From assembly GCA_003116995.1 (NCBI GenBank), contig BDSL01000016.1, positions 496,001 through 560,000 on the forward strand: a DNA stretch of 64,000 nucleotides. The letters are read 5' to 3'. Positions 12,009-25,100 of this stretch are shown in pieces (position 1 is the stretch's first letter; each line of letters opens with the position of its first letter). A model generated the notes under the pieces. That model was not told where the DNA came from, made no database searches, and saw only the letters and a list, made by a program, of their open reading frames with translations. This DNA comes from Yamagishiella unicocca. Taxonomy: Eukaryota > Chlorophyta > Chlorophyceae > Chlamydomonadales > Volvocaceae. A program made the position numbers and the translations under genes.

Positions 12009-15000
12009 TCAGTCCGCCGGGTCATCCAGCAGCCCCAGCTGTCGCGCCATGCCGCGCACTATCCTGCGACTCTCCGCGTTGCCGGCCGGCTCTGTGCCCA
12101 CGGCAGCGTGCAGCTCGTGTCGCCGCCCCAGCGCGAGCAGCACCTGCTCCTGGCTTGCGAGGTTCGCCAGGCGCTCCAGGGAGACCCGCCACATGCGGCC
12201 ATCAGCCTGCGTTCAGCCCGCGGAGCGGCGAGGGCCGCGAGGTCCGAAGAGAAACGGAACGGCGTCAAGGGAATGTGGCGAGGCGCGGGACCACGCGGAT
12301 CCCCCTCCCCTCTGGAGTAACCCCCGAATTAACGGCAGCGACCGCATCGATGACGGTGACGGGGAGCCCGTCGGCACTGGCGTCGGCGCCAATGCCGCGA
12401 ACCCAATCGCGGCGCCTTCAGCGCACCCGCTGGCCGTTCCTAAACCCTTACCTTGTGGCCCTGACGCAACGCCTCGCCGGGCTTCTCCTCAGCCATCCGG
12501 TCGCCGAGCGGCATGCAGTGGGCAGCGTCCAAGCTGCACCGTATCGAGATAGCCTCGGCCTCGTCGGTCAAGGCCCGCATGACCTGGCCAGGCAGCCAGC
12601 AAGACCACATTGCGAGCCTCTCCTCGTCCTCAGCCGCTATGCCTGCTCCAGGGCCGAAGCCGGATCCGGATCCGGGGACGTTTGCGGCTCGCGGGTCAGC
12701 AGCGGCGCCGTGCCGTAATCCGTCGCTGCTGGTGGGTGCTGGCTCCTCGCCTTCCGCCACCGCCCCGGCAGCCTCTACCGACCGTGACGCGCGGAGGACG
12801 TGAATGGCCGGCAGGGGCTCTAGCCTGACGCCGCCGCCGCCACCGCCGGCACTGGTCCTGCCTAGGTCCGGCGGCGCGAGTGCAACCGGAGGTGTCACCG
12901 TCCCCGACCCCGGCGATTGGGTCAGCAAGCCCACCTGCCTCGCCACCTGCTCAAGCTTGCTCCCCGTCACATGGAGCAAAGCAGCGCGCGTAAGCAGCTC
13001 CCGCGCCGTCCGCGCAAGTGCGCGGACCATTGGGTGCGGCAGCCGCAGCCAGCGGTTCGTCACCTGTGAGGCCGTGTGCAGATGGGGGGCAGGCAGCGGA
13101 GCGAGCCAGGGTCGGTGCAACCTCTGGATGCGGCTTTCCACGGGTTCCGTTTTGTGTTACGGAGCTCTCCCGTATACGGTATACGGGAGAGCTCCGTATA
13201 CCGTACACGCAGCTGTACATCCGTACATTTCCGTCCGAGCTTAATGGGCTCCCTCATTAATAGCTGAATAGTTTGAAAATTCCGCGCAAAACTTGCTGCG
13301 TTTTTTCCACATCGGCTTCCATCGCACTTTTCGGCATGTCGTTTATTAAACTCTTCTTCTATTGTACGTCCATACGTACCATGCCTTCCCTTTAGCGCTG
13401 ACCGGGGAAAGTCTTGTTGCTTAATCGCCTGTGCTAAGAAGTGGAGCGCAGAATCGTCTGCTGGGCAGACGCACGACGCCGCGAAGGGCACGGAGAAGCT
13501 GGTGCTGGTGCTGAGGCCTGGTGGCTTCTCCGCAATTCGGCCACAAATTGACGCACCTTGGCTACGTGACTAATGTACTTCCGTCCCGCACCGTCCCTTC
13601 CCTTTCCCTTACGGACTGACGCGGCACCATCGCCTCGCCGGTCGCCCGCGCCGAGGCCTGGGGGCTGATGTGCACGTGGACCGACAAACGCACGCGGAAC
13701 AGGCCACCGAGCACCCACCTGCGCAGCCGGCGCAGCGGCTGCTGCCACGATGCCAGCCCGCTGCTGCCTGTCTTCCTTGTCCGCGCCCTGCCGCTGCGGC
13801 GCCTGGACCAGGGGCATGGGCTGACACAGCAGGAAGACCGTGGACACCACGTGCACCGCGTCAGCCACGAGCTCCCTTAGCATCTGGACGGAGGGGCACA
13901 GCTGCAGGTAGCGCTGCGCCAGGGACCCCAGCCCTTCCTGGAGCACCTGCAGGCATCCCGCGGAGCGGCGGTGAAGGGAAGGAAAACCGTGAAGGAGGAG
14001 GCGCGGAAAGGAGCGCAATGGCCGAACCTGACTGAGCGAGCGACTAGAGCACCCGCTGAAAACCGTTTTCGCCCCTGGGCCTCACCTGCCCCACCATCCA
14101 CTCCGCCGCGTGCAAGGACGCGTACATCGCCGCCGAGTGCAGCATGCGCAGCAGCATGCCGTGCCACGCGCGCACTGCCGGGCCCGCGGACTGCCCGCGC
14201 ATCACCTCCGGCCGGTAGGCGCTCCAGTCCGTACGGTCCACGCACGTGAGTATGACGGTTTGTACGACGCCCGTGTACGCCATGACGATGTGCCGCTGTA
14301 TGCTGCTCACGAGCTCGTCAGCCTGTACGGGGCCACGGGCGGCGGACCGTGTTTTTTTCGTTTTCGTTTTTTCGTTTTTTTCGTTTTCGCATTTTTTTCT
14401 TTCCGCAAGGGCGGGGAGTTGCGGGAATGATGGACATGTGCTCCTGCTGCCTTCCACAGCAGCCGTCTGGTAAACGTAGCGCTTAGCAGCCGTCGTGACC
14501 GCTCACTTCAGCTTACATCCAAACGGGACCGCTCAGACAATCCTCGTAGTCGCCTGGCGGTGTCCCTGTTCGTCACCACGACCTACACCGCCCACGCCGC
14601 GCATGCCTTCATGCACGTCCGCACCTGCACAAGGCACTCGCCGTACTGCTGCATCAGCGCCAGGTACTGTTCGTCCTGCACGCCGATCTCCAGCGCCGAC
14701 TGGAAGCGCTCCAGGCGCCGCCTCACGCAGCACGCAGCAGAGTGGAACAGCAGCGCCAGCGGCAGTGGGCTGCTGTTGCTGCTGCCGGGCATCTCACGAA
14801 GCGTCGTGCAGACCAGCGCGAGGCGGTCCATTAGCAGGCTGAGGCACTCTAGGGTGGCGCCCGCCAGTACGGCCTGCACGGTTGGCGGTTGAAGGAGGCC
14901 GCACGGGCGGGCTCGGAAAGGCAAGGCAAGGAGGCGATGCGTTTTGAGGAAGCCCAGGAGTCGGGGCGGACCTGCCCATCCGCTGACGGCATGTCGCGAT

Positions 15001-18000
15001 TTGCGGCAGTAAGCAACCAACTCCGCCCCAGCTGCCGCCATCGCACCCGCCCCCAACCTGTACCAGCACCAGCACCTGCAATGCCTCCGGGAACAGATCC
15101 AGGCGTCCGAGCAGCCACGAGGCAAACTGAAGGACGCGGTGCGACCCGGCATCGATCAATGGAGGCACGCTCCTGCCTTCGAGCTCGCCCCCGCCAGCGT
15201 GGTTCGAGGTGGTGCAGGTAGCAGCCTGGGTCTGGACCTGATGAGCGTTGGTGCGGTGCCGGATGGCCAGCGACGTTGAAAGGGGTGTAAGAGAAACCGC
15301 GAATCCACGGCCGACAAACCACGGGCGATGAAGGTGCTGCAACGTTGAGAGGGGATGTGACTTCGACTGCTAGCTTCTGCTCGAACTACTACTTACCGGT
15401 AATAACTGTGACGGTACGTCTGCAGTAGTCACGCGTCTTCAGTGTTAAAGCTGTTGCATGCCCTCAGCGCAGGGTGTTAAGGGGCTGTGCGTAAAGTCAA
15501 GCGCCGACATCCCCCGTGCCGCGCATGGTATCGCACAGTCCGTACCTGCAGGCCGACGGGCTTTGACGGCTCCGTGGGCTCGGCGGCGGGCCAGTCGTCC
15601 GCCGAGACTGCGATGGCGCGAAGGGGTTGCCGGAGGTCCTCGGCGGACAAGCACGCCTGTGCGGGCAAGGGACAGACGTTTGCGAGGTGCGAGAAGGTTG
15701 AGCGCCGCTGCAGGCGTTCAGCGGGCAACACCGCAGGCAGGAAGCTATGGATGCGGGGACAATAGCGGGGACAACAGCAAATGGAGCGGCAAATGGAGCT
15801 GGCGAGATGGCATCCGCTACCAAGCAGCAGCACACTTGAAGGAAGGCCGGCACGGCTGCCTATGCAAGGCGGTAGACGCGCGGTCTGCCGTAGCGCCCGC
15901 ACCTGCACGGCCGATACAACGTGGCTGTTGATGAAGTTGCGCAGCGCTAGCCGCAGCTCCCGCGCTACACGCGCCACCTCCTCGCGGACGACCGACTGGT
16001 AGGCTGCGGCGGCCTGAGCGGGTACCGACGGCAGCGGCTCCGTTGGTGCCTCGGGCTGGGGTCGGCGCGGGACGTCGCCACGGAGGACGTCGCCAAAGCC
16101 CTCCTCAAACGCCGCCACGTCCCTTTGGGCACCAGGGGGCCGGAATGCAGGTGTTAGAGAAACACATGGTACGGGTATCGTCATTGATAAAGTGAAGCAG
16201 AGCGCAACCCCTGCACCCCGTGACAGCAGACCTCGCTACCAGCACCACCACGAACACACAGCCCTCGTCCCGTGACAGCAGACCTCACTACCAGCACCAC
16301 CACGAACACACAGCCCTCGTCCCGTGACAGCAGACCTCACTACCAGCACCACCACGAACACGCAGCCCTCCTAACCCCGCCCCCCATGCGGCCTTTCCTC
16401 AACCACGTACCTGAAGGTGTCTGCGATAAGGCCCACCGCACAGCACGCCTGTTCCACGCCGTCTTTGGTTGCACCGGAAGTGGCGGTCGTCCCACAGGTG
16501 TCGCCTACGGCCTGCTGGGCTGGGCCGCCTTCACGGCTGCCGCGCGGCTGCTGCTGCTGTGTTCCCCGGCGGCGCGGGTCGTCTCTGGGGATGACAAGGT
16601 GTCGAGTGGTGTGGAAAATGATGGCAAATGCGGAAAATGATGGCAAATCAGGGCAGGGAGGACAGGAGGGTCTGAGGACCGGTAGGCGACAACGCTGGAA
16701 TTAAACGGCACGCCCTTCAGCACCTCACGGCCACAGCCCTCTCCCCCGAGAGTCATAAATCACCAACCGCCTTCCAGCCCCACCTGGACAGCAGCTGGAA
16801 GCCGGGCTGCTTGGCCCCACCAGGCATCCTGTCGTCCGCCTTGGTGCTGTTGGGACCAATGGGCTCGGCGGCGGCGGTCATGACGTGCTGGAGTGCCTGT
16901 GGAGGGGGGGGGAGGGACACATGTGCTTGGACCCCGTACCTTCTGCCGCCGCAGTCACCTAACATTCCCTCCCTTGACGCCCTGAGACCTACAGATGGGT
17001 AAGGGCGTGGCCTGTGTTTTTACCCGGACGCTTCCGCGCGCGGCTCCCTCATGAGCTCATGTGCCGCCCCCTGCCGCAGCCGCCGTACCACGGGTATCCA
17101 CGGGTCTTCCTCGAAACCACCCGCACCCACCAGCCTGACCGCTTCGGCGAAAGGCCTGCCGTACAGTGTGCGCAGCGTCCAGTCGGGCACCCGCTCCGGC
17201 AGCTCCGCCATGCAGGGCAGCTGCAAAGTGGCGTGGTACAGCAGCTTCTGCCCAACCATCTGCGGGTGTTACGGATGGGAAAAAGGGTGGACCAAGGCGG
17301 GGACAAGCGACCAGGGGCTTCTTCATGGATGCAACAGTCAAGGAGGGACAGGGGCCGGCGCCCCAAGGTCGTCGGTGCCCAATACACAACAGCTGCGCGT
17401 CAGCCAGCGCAGTGTCCTTCCGACCCACGGGACGCACCTGCAGGTACGTACTCGGCGTAATACTATGCTTATACACGAGGAAGTCCTTCTCGGAGAGCTG
17501 GCCGCCCATCTTGGCCTCGTCCTGTGCACATCCGACGAGATTCCGAGAGAGACCGGGTTCAGCGTGAGGTGGCGGCAGTGATGGTTCCATAGTCGGTGGA
17601 ATGATGACAGCATGCCGGGGACGACTGGGCCGGTGAATGGAAGTAGAAGCACCGCAAGTACAAGGCTGAGCCTTCGATAGGGTGGTGTCTTTTTTCGTTG
17701 GTGCCGTAACCCACGTTTCCCGACTCACGGTTTGTTGCTGCAGCACCTCCTGCAGCCATTGATCCAACTCCTGGCGCAGCTCGATGACGTAATTCGGGTA
17801 TGACGCTGGCGTGACGAAGAAAGCGCCACTGCCAGCGGGGTACGGTGGTGGTCAACGCCATCGGAGCATGGGGCGCCGTGTGCGGGCGCCGAAGTAGGAT
17901 TTGGGAAGGAAAGGGACGTACCGTAAGGCGAAAGGCGTATGAACGGCGCCGACATCAAGCCGTAAGCAGCCAAACAAAGGCTGCCGGAGGGTTGCTCACC

Positions 18001-20590
18001 CTCGCCTATTTTTGGGCATCTGCTGCGCGTGCGGGTGTCATTAGGACGTAACTAAGCACCCGTGCCTTCCTCCAACCAATCCAGTCGTAAAAGGGAAATG
18101 AATCCCTTCATCCTTGCATGCCCTCCTTGGTAGTGATGCTCTGTAAGCGATGCTCTGTAAGCGATGCTCTCCCCATCTCCCACTCACACGCCGCTGGGAG
18201 CTGGGTCACGGAGTGGGCCCAGCAGGCGCACCGCCTCGCCGTCCGGATGCGCCAGGCCGTGCATGAAGGCCTGGGTGACGCAGGCCCACGCCTCTGCGGA
18301 GCTCTTGCTGGTGTGGACTAAGACTACCAGCAGCTGACGTGTCCGTGCCTGCAGAGGCACGACGATGTACGCGCGGCGGGGCGCCGAACGTTCGGGAGCC
18401 GAAAGCATCCGAGGGGCAGGAGCGCCGAGCCTGGACTCCTGCATCCCCAGCTCCGACATGCATGCATGCCTGCACCGAAATGCCTCGCAGCAACGGCTGG
18501 CCGGCTCCTGTGAGGCCGCCCCAGGAGCTTCCCTGACGTGTTTCCTGCCCTCAAGATTCCCAAACAATTTTTCTTCTTCGTATACGGGTTCTTCTCGCAA
18601 GCCCTCAAGGTTTCTCTGACCCGCACAGCTACGGGCTCGCGGCAACAACAGCCCCAGCCACTGCAAGTACTTCATTCGCCCGGCTCCACTTCCCGCACCC
18701 CCACGGACTGGACGCCACGTCGACCCTGTGGACCTTATGTCGGCCCTGTGGACGCCAGACCACTTCACCACACATGCCACCATCGCCCAACCCCGGCAAC
18801 CACGTGCGCCAAAGGGCACCGTCGTACCACGACGCCCTCCTGGGGGTGCAGCTTGGTCCAGAGCATGCGGTCCCGCGGCGGCAGGCTGTCGTACTCCACG
18901 GCCTCCCGCAGCAACCGGCGGTGCAGCTCGGTGGGCGACGCGTCCGAGTGCAGCTCCCGCAGCTCCGCCAGTGCCTCGGCCCGCAGCTGGTCGCAGTCCT
19001 CCTGACGGCCGGTATGGCAGCATGGCACACGCAGGCGAGGTGAGATGTGAGGGCAGGAGTTGCACAAATGCGAGGAGGCATCTTCTTCAGCTGGGCCGAG
19101 ACGCTGCCGACTGCGGAGTCGTAGGACAGTAAGCCCGTTGCGTACAAGCGGCAAGGCACGACTGGGTTGCGTCGCTACCGATTGGGGCGGTGCAGGCGAG
19201 CCGGATGGCTACCACGCATCATGGCGGGAAGTCAAGTTACCGTAGGGCGTCAGTATCGCCCACGTGCGATTGTGCATTTCCGCAGCCGTAATGAAGGCGG
19301 CTGTGTCTGCGTTGCCCAGCTGCTGCCAGGAGGCGGGGGCGGAAACTCACGTGCAGCAAGCCCTCGTGCGTGTCCTCCAGCGCACCCAAATCCACGACCA
19401 CACGCAGGTTCGGAATCAACCGCTGGCTGTTGCCGCCGCGGCCTCCAGCCGGCTGGCGCAGCCTGCCCGCTCCAGGGACGGCCGCCTTCTCCCACCTAAG
19501 CGAGGGGACGTCAGTCTGGGGGCGAGCAGGCACGGGTGTCGAGAGCCAGTGGGTGGCGTGTTAGGGAAGTCGAGCGGACGCGAAGGCAGCGGTCTCGAGA
19601 CGGGGTCGGATTGGGTGTGATGAGGTGCCAGCTGGGAAGTCTGTGCGGAGGCAACAGGTGGCCCCCACGGAGCGAGCATACGGTAGTTCCCCCGAAAGGA
19701 GGGCGGTGGGAATTGAGCTGCCCAGCCGCGTAGGGAATGACGTCATCATGCAGCACAGAGGACGAGCGCGAGGACAAGCATGGATAGAATGCATGGGCGA
19801 TCATTCTCTACGGCGGGGTGCTGTTGGCTATTTGGTCGTACTGCAAGCCGCAAAGCCGGGGGCGCGTCAAAATGGCTGGCATTCGTCTCTGACAACGGGT
19901 GACGTGTGGTGGTGTGTATCCTAGAAGGGGTCAGTGTAAGCATGTTCGGAAGCATTACCCGTAATACCCAGGTCCCGAGGATGCAGGGGGTGAGCACGCC
20001 GATCAAGGGAATTCGCAACGACCCATTAACCCCAACACCAAACATGTACAGCGCAAAGCCACACACGGTTGCCGTACCAATAGGAAAGGCTTGAGTCTTC
20101 TTGGACCTGCGGGGCCGCTCGTGTCCGCGTCAACAGCGGTCCGGGCATTTGGGTTGCCTCGGGGCGTGAAAATGGCCCCTGGCGCACTGCCCTCCTCAAC
20201 ACGTGCTGGTTGCGCGCATAGGCGGCCAAGGAGCCTGGCTGCCTGGCCCACAGCCTCTGCCTCGCCCCCTGCATGCTGCTCCGCAGTCAGCTGGCCTGTG
20301 CCCTCAACACTGTCGTCCGGGTAGTCGCAAAGGAGCTCCTGCGCATACCCGAAGAAAAACGTTTTGGCGGGGCATCTTCGACTGAGGCTCTCGCAATTCA
20401 CGTGTAGTATTGGCCGAAAACTAAGCTTGAAGTCACAGTTGCGTTTTTGCAACTGCAAGTCCGTAAGGGCTACCTTGACACGCTTTTGCAGCTCCAGAGT
20501 CGCCACATTCAGCTTCTCATAACATGCTTTGACCGCTTCCGAGCTGGCTTCCAGCTCGACTTCGGTGGTGGTGGCAAGAGTCAGCCACAT
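12009..20590 (-). CDS. Large predicted helical protein, unrecognised (17 exons, about 1172 aa)
   Basis: I do not recognise this gene. Seventeen exons fit splice sites and phase: 20590..20078, 19515..19351, 19001..18828, 18348..18188, 17828..17729, 17521..17438, 17259..17131, 16896..16784, 16584..16411, 16122..15903, 15656..15546, 15126..15076, 14873..14625, 14322..14086, 13946..13719, 13063..12452, 12206..12009. The sum, 3519 nt, is divisible by three. The protein begins MWLTLATTTEVELEAS and ends QLGLLDDPAD. It is largely amphipathic helix with no signal peptide or membrane segment, with segments such as HIVMAYTGVVQTVILTCVD and QALQHVMTAAAEPIG, and a Gly/Pro-rich linker in the 612-nt exon. 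The pattern suggests a scaffold, tether or trafficking-complex subunit (inference only). Weak points: the long intron after exon 1; the start of exon 4, where in-frame acceptors at 18438 and 18507 would lengthen it; and the 51-nt exon. The window supplies no functional partner. Confidence 0.65.
13158..13198. repeat. Perfect 41-nt inverted repeat (20-bp arms, 1-nt centre)
   Basis: Left arm 13158-13177, centre base 13178, right arm 13179-13198. The arms are exact reverse complements (tacggagctctcccgtatac and gtatacgggagagctccgta). It lies in an intron of the unrecognised minus-strand gene (13718..13064), so the pre-mRNA could form a 20-bp hairpin with almost no loop. Confidence 0.95.
16218..16373. 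repeat. 52-bp tandem repeat, 3 copies, intronic
   Basis: Three nearly identical units starting ccgtgacagcagacctc and containing accaccacgaacac, in the intron 16410..16123 of the unrecognised minus-strand gene. Copies differ by single bases. Confidence 0.9.
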
Positions 20591-22149
20591 GTTTAGCTAC
20601 CGGTAGCTTTTCAAGCTGCTAGCAATGGTCGTAATCCGCACACCAGTAACAGACCCAGTCGCGATCAATCAGCATCTTCAAGGTGCCTAGCCGTTAACTC
20701 GCCTATGCATTTCCTACCCTTGTAAAAGTCAGCTTAGCCGCTGCTTAGCTTTCCCCAGACCATTTGCAGTTTCACACATTAAAGTTGAGCCTAATTATAG
20801 TATATAGTGTAATCAGGCGACGGTTGACGCGGAACGTTTTGCTGTTCACTGTAGGGCCCTATGCATGCCTATACGTCCACGCTGATCAGACCTTACAGTG
20901 TCATGCACCCGCTGGATCACCCGTGTCGTCACCCCCGCGGGTTTTGTTGCAAGGCGCCTTATCGGGGGCTCAAGGCGCCTTATTGGGGTCGCCGGGCGGC
21001 CTGGACTTTCGCTGGCACTCGCTCCTCTTACTCAGGCTAATACACGAACACGGTGCTTCTGCCCATATAATGCCGGCCCTCAGCTCCTACTCCACATCAG
21101 TGCATGTGTTTGGGCCACAATGGAGCTTATGATGAACTATGCGCACGCTACGGCGTCATCTGGGGGCCGCGGCGGCAAGAGGGGCCCCACCGCCCACCAA
21201 AGTGCCCAGCGCATGTGTGTGCCACGTCATGCCCGGACCCCGTCATCCAACCGTGAAGCTGCGGAAAGGCATTTGGCCGTGTATTAACTTCCTGACGACC
21301 ACTGATGCCTTACCCCTTGTGGTGCGGATCAGGAGGCGGATCGCGTGGTCCGGCATGTCCGTTGACAAGACCTGGAGGCTCATACGCGCTGGGCGCTGGT
21401 ATGTCTTTATGGGTAGTGGCCCCGGCTGATGGCTGTGGCCACAAGGTGTCAGCTGGGCGCGCGCACTCCATATACAACTCCCAAGTGGAGTTGAAGCTTC
21501 CTGGCATGAGCCGGAGTACCGCCACGTTTCGCGGCCCGTTCACCCCCAGAGTAAGATCACCTATTTTGGCCTTACGCACCATGCGCCCTCACCGATGCCG
21601 TTTCGCCTTGGTCACGCAAAGAACCCACACAACCCACACATACCCCAGGGCATCGATATTGCAACTGACAGCAAGTGCGCTGGCTTCAAGGCCGCAACGC
21701 TGACGTTTGTAACAACAGGCAACAAATATAGAAAATTGCATCCTCAACTTAGTCCCTTGAGATGCGATGTTTCAAGCAATTCAGCGCTACGGCTAACGTT
21801 CTGTTCAGCGTATGCCTTGCGAACTTGCGTTGCCACGCAGTTTCCTCCAGCACATATTACGTATCTCCTGTCTGGTAATGGGCGCTTGACATGTGGTTAC
21901 TCATGATTCCATGATTTCGGGAAAAGGACAACGAATTGCCGTACAGCAACATGGAGGAGAATGAGGCCAAACCCCATGATTTCCGCAATTATGATACATT
22001 TTTGCCCTACCATGGTATTTTATGCGTATGGCAGTGGGCATGGCTTCCTAGGGCCAGTCACTTCGTTGGCCAAGGAAACATGAACGCAAAAGGTCCTAAA
22101 TTGATTATGTGCTGAAGTGGTAGTACTTCGTCAATTACATAACGAAGTC
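20591..22149. promoter_or_regulatory. Divergent intergenic region between the unrecognised gene and the SNF2-RING gene
   Basis: The two genes are transcribed away from each other from starts at 20590 (minus) and about 22150 (plus), leaving about 1.56 kb of shared upstream DNA. It is visibly more AT-rich than the coding blocks and holds a short direct repeat (aaggcgccttat at about 20951 and 20970). No ORF in it has recognisable content. A bidirectional promoter is an inference from gene orientation alone. Confidence 0.5.
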
Positions 22150-25100
22150 ATGGGGGACAGGTCAGCTCCTCCTGCTGCCTCCGCCTCGTCCATGCCTCCG
22201 TTGGCGGAATACTAAAGATCACGGCTTTGTGGATTATGTTGAACGCTGCAGATTACAAGATGTGCTGCGTGCCATGCAGCAGGCCCGAGCTAAGTCACGT
22301 CAGGAAGGACAAAGTCAGGCGCCCGCTGGCGCACATCAGGCCGACGGCCAGCAGGTAGGCGCAGCCGCTCAGACCAGTGGCAGCCTGACTGGCAATTTAT
22401 ACTTAAAGGAAGTGGGCAAACATTTCTTGTCCGTGTGTGGGTGCCTACGTTCCAGCCAGGTCGCACACTCCGATAATCGACGCAGACGCTTACAGTGCCT
22501 TTCGTCTTGGAGGATGCGGTCTCTGCATTTCCAATTTTCCACCCATTGCCCTCATAGGTGGCCACAACGGTACTTGACCTAACAAACCGCACACGCCGCA
22601 ACCCACGACTACAAAGGCCACCGACCCGCGCACACGCTGCGAGGCGTGTGCCGACGATGCCCCCGATTTCCATGATGTCCATGCCCATAACGGTGACGTG
22701 ATCTTCAACCCCTTTACGTTCCCCACCTCACCACCTGCCAATCAGGTGCGCCGGCAGCCCGTCCAGCCTATACCTCCCCAGGCACAACCACAGCAGCAGG
22801 CACCGGCTCCATTTCAGATGCAGCCGCAGGCCAGAAGCGACCGAACCCCCCCGCAGTCAGCAAACAACGTGGCAGCATCGGCGCTTCCATTCGAATTGCA
22901 GGTGATGCAGCGCATGGGTATCCAGACGGCTTTCCAGGGCGGTGCTGGTGCCGCTGCTCCTGGGCTGGCATCCCCACAGGCGCAGCGTCGCGTGGTAGAG
23001 GAGGAGGCCCCTAGCTCGTTGCCACGTGCTCAGCGACAGCATCAGCAACCGGAGGACGATGCGATGACGGAGGAACAGCGGCAGCAGGAGCAGCAGCAAC
23101 AGCAGAGCTCTGCCGCGCTGCATCTGCGGCCATTGGCGACACCAGGGCACGGCCACCAGTTGGTTCTGGATCTGGTTCGGCGCCCTAGCGGCGGGCATCT
23201 CGGCAGTGGCGCTGGGGGACGACCCACGGGGCAGCAGCCTTTGATGGGGCGAGAAGCGCCGTACGTGCAGCGATCTCCGGCGATGGAGGATCTTCAGCCA
23301 AGGCAGCACGTGCAGGGATGGCAGCAGGCTGAGCAGCTAACCCAGGAGGACGAGCGCATGGCCGCGTGGGATGGTCAAGAGCAGGGAGGAAGGCGACCGG
23401 GCGATAGCGAGCTGGATGGGCGGTCGGACCGTGGCTGGGCAATGATGCAGCGGCAGGAACCAAGCGCCGCGCAGCTGCGACCTGGCGGCCCTGACATATC
23501 CGCGGCGCTGGCGACTATGTTGCAAACCCGGCAGAAGCGCCCAATGGGGGAGGCGCCCACACCGCCGCAGGGGGGTCCCACGGATGCCCAGGAGGCAGAC
23601 GCGCCCGGCGGATTGGCAATGTCCGGCTCGCAGGGCTTCGGGGCGTCGGGCGCGGCACGTGATCCTTCTGGACGGGTACCGGCGGGAATGACCATGGGGG
23701 AGGCCGCATCTGTCAGTGGCAATGGTGGCAGCCGAGGCTACGACCCTGCCGCGCCGCCGATGTCAGGTCGCCAGGCTGAGCTGCTTTCACTACAGGGCGC
23801 GCCGCGGTGGCAGGGCCAGTTGGCCCTGGGTCAGCACCCCTTGGCGGCCGAGCAGCGCCAACAGCAGCAGCACGACGAGCACCGCCACCACCAACAACAA
23901 CAACAGCACCACCACCACCACCACCAACAGCAGCAGCAGCAACACGAGCGGCAGCACTACCAGCAGCAGCTGCAACGACATCAACAACAACAGATGCAGG
24001 GGGCGGTCTGGGAGCGGGTCAGTGACAGCGGCAAAGGAGACGTGGTGGATCTGACTGCGGATGACGACCAAGAGGGGGATGTTGGAGCTGCGGGGCAGAA
24101 GCGCCGCCTTCCTGCCTCCTTCTTGCCGGGTGAGGGTTCGAGGGGTGCTGCGTCGGGAGCGCTGGTGCGGCAGAGGCCAGCATGGTGTTGAGAGCGAGAT
24201 CACGGTGGCTGACAATCGAGGTTTTGGGTTTTAGCACCGGAGGGAGGCAACGGTTTGTAGACCCACGCATATCGCAGACACCGAGCGCGTGGTTGTGCGC
24301 GACCCACGCTGTAGTGCCTGTGGCGCGGGCGCCGGTGCGCGGGCGCCTGGGGTCCATCCAATTTTTCCTCAACCTGACGTTCCATGTTAGCAAACGATAT
24401 TTATTACCTGGCGACGTGATGTTCACAAACACGGGGCCCGCGTGATGAGTATTACCCCGGTTTGTCGCGTTTGCGCAACCACAGGCGGCCCGCCCAGACG
24501 CCCTGGCCCGGCCCCAGCCATCCTCCCTCCCGGCGCATCGCCGTTCGCCGGCTCCGGAGGCGCTTTGGCGCCCGATGCCGAGGCGGCTGGTCCCTCGGGT
24601 CGCAGGCTGCCTGCATCGCTGTTGCCTGGTGGCCCTGCTGCTGCTGTGCACGGTAGTAACAACGCGGCAGGGCAGCAGCAAAAGCAAAAACACTCGCAGC
24701 ATCAGCAGCGGCAGCTGTCGCAGCAGCAGCAGCAGGAGGTGGTTGACCCTCGGCAGCCGGGCTCGCAGGAGGCTCAGTTGCAGTTGCACCTCAACGTGGT
24801 GACTACCCGCCTGCGCGAGGGGACGATGCCTGTGAACAGGAGCAGCAGCGATCTGCGACCCATGACTCAGGAGGAGAGGGTGCGGTTCGAGGAGGCGGCT
24901 CTGAAGCTGCAGCGGCAAATCCAGATGCTGCAGCAGGAGCGGATGCAGCTGCTGGCGCTGCAGCAGCAGCAATGGCCGCCGCCGGTCGCCAACTCGCAGT
25001 CCATGGCGGAGGCAATGCACATGGCGCACCACATGACGAGGCAGCCGCATTCACACCAGCCACCGATTACCACCGGCGTCGTTGGTGGAATGGGCAGATC

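Noticed and set aside
16218..16373. Possible CRISPR-like array
   Set aside because: The units are directly adjacent with no unique spacers, lie in an intron of a eukaryotic gene and are ordinary tandem repeats.
17024..17130. In-frame extension of an exon in the unrecognised gene
   Set aside because: It ends in the wrong phase for the next exon and contains the recurring intron motif; the donor at 17130 fits phase and the next exon.
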